Source: an uncultured Alistipes sp. (GTDB lineage Bacteria > Bacteroidota > Bacteroidia > Bacteroidales > Rikenellaceae). From it: DNA of 64,000 nt. Position numbers and translations under genes: made by a program. Shown in pieces: positions 62,741-64,000 of this stretch (positions within the stretch are counted from its first letter, which is position 1; each line of letters begins with the position of its first letter). The stretch lies in contig CAJTYA010000010.1 in assembly GCA_910583985.1 (NCBI GenBank), positions 37,712 to 101,711 of the forward strand, written 5' to 3'. The notes beneath the pieces are model-generated. The model saw only the letters and a list, made by a program, of their open reading frames with translations. It had not been told where the DNA came from and did not search any database.

Positions 62741-62882
62741 ACAGAGGGCGGAAGGTCCCGCACCGCAGAACGGCCCACGGAAAACGGACCTCCGCGAGGC
62801 CGAGCCCCGCCCCGACGAACGATAAGGACAACCGGCACGACGCCCGCGAGGCGCGCCGCAAACAGAACAAACAGACAATCCG

Positions 62883-63878
62883 GTGAATACAATCGAATTC
62901 GCGAATCCCAAGCTGTTATGGCTGCTCGCCGTATGGCTGCCCATGACGGCCTATTACGTGTACGGCCTGCGGAAAGGACGGGCCACGATGCGGATTTCTT
63001 CGGTGGCAGGCCTCCGAGGGGTGCCCCGCGGCGCACGATACTACCTGCGCCACCTGCCCTTCGCGGCCCGATGCGCCGCCGTGGCGCTGCTCGTCGTGGC
63101 GCTGGCCCGGCCCCAGTCCTCGACGAGCGACGCCAGCAGCACGACCGAGGGGATCGACATCGTACTCGCGCTCGACGTGTCGGGCAGCATGCTGGCCCGC
63201 GACTTCAAGCCCGACCGGATCTCGGCGGCCAAACAGGTGGCGGGCAATTTCATCGCCGACCGGCCCAACGATCGCATCGGACTGGTCGTATTCGCCGGAG
63301 AGAGCTTCACGCAGAGTCCGCTGACCACCGACAAGGCCTCGTTGCTCAACATCCTCGGCACCGTCGAAAGCGGTATCGTGGAGGACGGAACGGCCATCGG
63401 CAACGGGCTGGGCACGGCCGTCAACCGGCTGCGCGAAAGCAAGGCCGAGAGCAAGGTGGCCATCCTGCTCACCGACGGCGTGAACAACCGGGGCCAGATC
63501 GCCCCGCAGACGGCCGCCGACATCGCCGCGTCGCTCGGCATACGCGTCTACACGATCGGCGTGGGCAGCGAAGACACGGCGCCCTACCCCGCCATCGACA
63601 TGTGGGGCAACGTGAGTTTCGTGCCGATGAAAGTTGAAATCGACGAGAAAACGCTGTCCGAGATCGCCGAAAAAACGGGAGGCAAGTATTTCCGGGCGAC
63701 CGACAACGACAAACTGAACGAAATCTACAAGGAAATCGACCGGTTGGAGAAGAGCCGCGTGGAGGTGGAGCACCGCACCCGTTACGACGAACGCTTCGCC
63801 GGCTTCGCGCTGGCGGCCCTGTGCCTGCTGGTCGCCGAATTTCTGATGCGTAGTCTATGGCTGCGCCGACTTCCGTAA
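62883..63878 (+). CDS. batA: BatA, VWA-domain membrane protein
   Basis: A 331-residue protein starting at GTG 62883: N-terminal membrane helices (about 8-28 and 60-78), a VWA domain with an intact MIDAS (DVSGS, 98-102, plus TDGVNNRG), and a C-terminal helix (FAGFALAALCLLVAEFLM). Family members support oxygen and stress tolerance in Bacteroides; mechanism unknown. batB follows after 12 bases. Confidence 0.93.
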   Translation: MNTIEFANPKLLWLLAVWLPMTAYYVYGLRKGRATMRISSVAGLRGVPRGARYYLRHLPFAARCAAVALLVVALARPQSSTSDASSTTEGIDIVLALDVSGSMLARDFKPDRISAAKQVAGNFIADRPNDRIGLVVFAGESFTQSPLTTDKASLLNILGTVESGIVEDGTAIGNGLGTAVNRLRESKAESKVAILLTDGVNNRGQIAPQTAADIAASLGIRVYTIGVGSEDTAPYPAIDMWGNVSFVPMKVEIDEKTLSEIAEKTGGKYFRATDNDKLNEIYKEIDRLEKSRVEVEHRTRYDERFAGFALAALCLLVAEFLMRSLWLRRLP

Positions 63879-63890
63879 AAAACTTCCGCC

Positions 63891-64000
63891 ATGTTCCGAT
63901 TCGCCACCCCCGAATACCTCTATCTGCTGCTCGTCGTTCCGTTCATGGTCGCGGCGTTCGCTCTGGCCGCACGGGCCCGGAAGCGGGCGTTGGAACGTTT
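63891..64000 (+). CDS. batB: BatB, VWA-domain protein (5' fragment)
   Basis: The frame opens at ATG 63891 with MFRFATPEYLYLLLVVPFMV, the N-terminal helix typical of BatB, and runs off the window after 36 codons. Named from position and this N-terminus. Confidence 0.75.
   Translation, partial: MFRFATPEYLYLLLVVPFMVAAFALAARARKRALER

Overview
The window reads as chromosomal DNA of a high-GC member of the Bacteroidales, most likely an Alistipes-like (Rikenellaceae) gut bacterium; that placement is inference. It rests on Bacteroidetes-type promoters (TTG, a 19-20 base gap, TAnnTTTG), on families largely confined to this phylum (BT_3928-type DoxX protein, DUF4924, a GH2 enzyme, the bat operon), and on GC-rich coding DNA. 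I see no rRNA, tRNA, CRISPR array, insertion sequence or reverse transcriptase.

Layout. 1-2.4 kb: the 5' part of a cardiolipin synthase gene, a small membrane protein and greA with a strong terminator. 2.4-9.4 kb: an accessory island. It holds a SLOG/DUF1273 protein, two copies of a ~355-base block that each encode a minus-strand structured RNA ending in an intrinsic terminator, three small solo XRE regulators between the copies, then a tight three-gene operon (MNT-HEPN fusion, RhuM, BRO/DinD-like) and a 263-base tandem repeat array. 9.5-13.1 kb: fba, pgi, gpsA. 13.3-24.1 kb: purH, then the rod-shape cluster mreB-mreC, a 0.7 kb spacer, mreD-mrdA-rodA, and a calcium-type P-ATPase. 24.6-30 kb: a complete tripartite RND efflux operon. 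30.3-43.6 kb: a BT_3928-type protein, an unusual 1.45 kb C-rich gene-free stretch, an OmpA-like/TPR lipoprotein, pnp and rpsO, NfeD, corA, mqnA, trmH-rsgA-cvpA. 43.7-58.7 kb: a GH2 enzyme lacking its expected nucleophile, wbqC-like, DUF4924, aconitase, a PH-domain pair, a DHH phosphoesterase, an S41 protease, nth, lrgAB, and a UvrD/PcrA helicase. 58.9-64 kb: the moxR-bat operon, cut by the window edge inside batB.

The most notable item is the pair of paralogous RNAs at 3.98-4.22 kb and 5.44-5.76 kb. At least four helices differ in sequence between the copies, yet both strands changed together so pairing is kept, while the joining loops are nearly invariant. That is covariation readable by eye and strong evidence for a functional folded RNA. 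I could not assign it to a known family. Its position around three XRE regulators and beside an MNT-HEPN/RhuM/BRO operon makes it the best candidate here for an undescribed system.

A second pattern across the window: all three imperfect tandem repeats (2.37-2.66, 8.66-9.42, 45.8-46.2 kb) lie between convergent genes.
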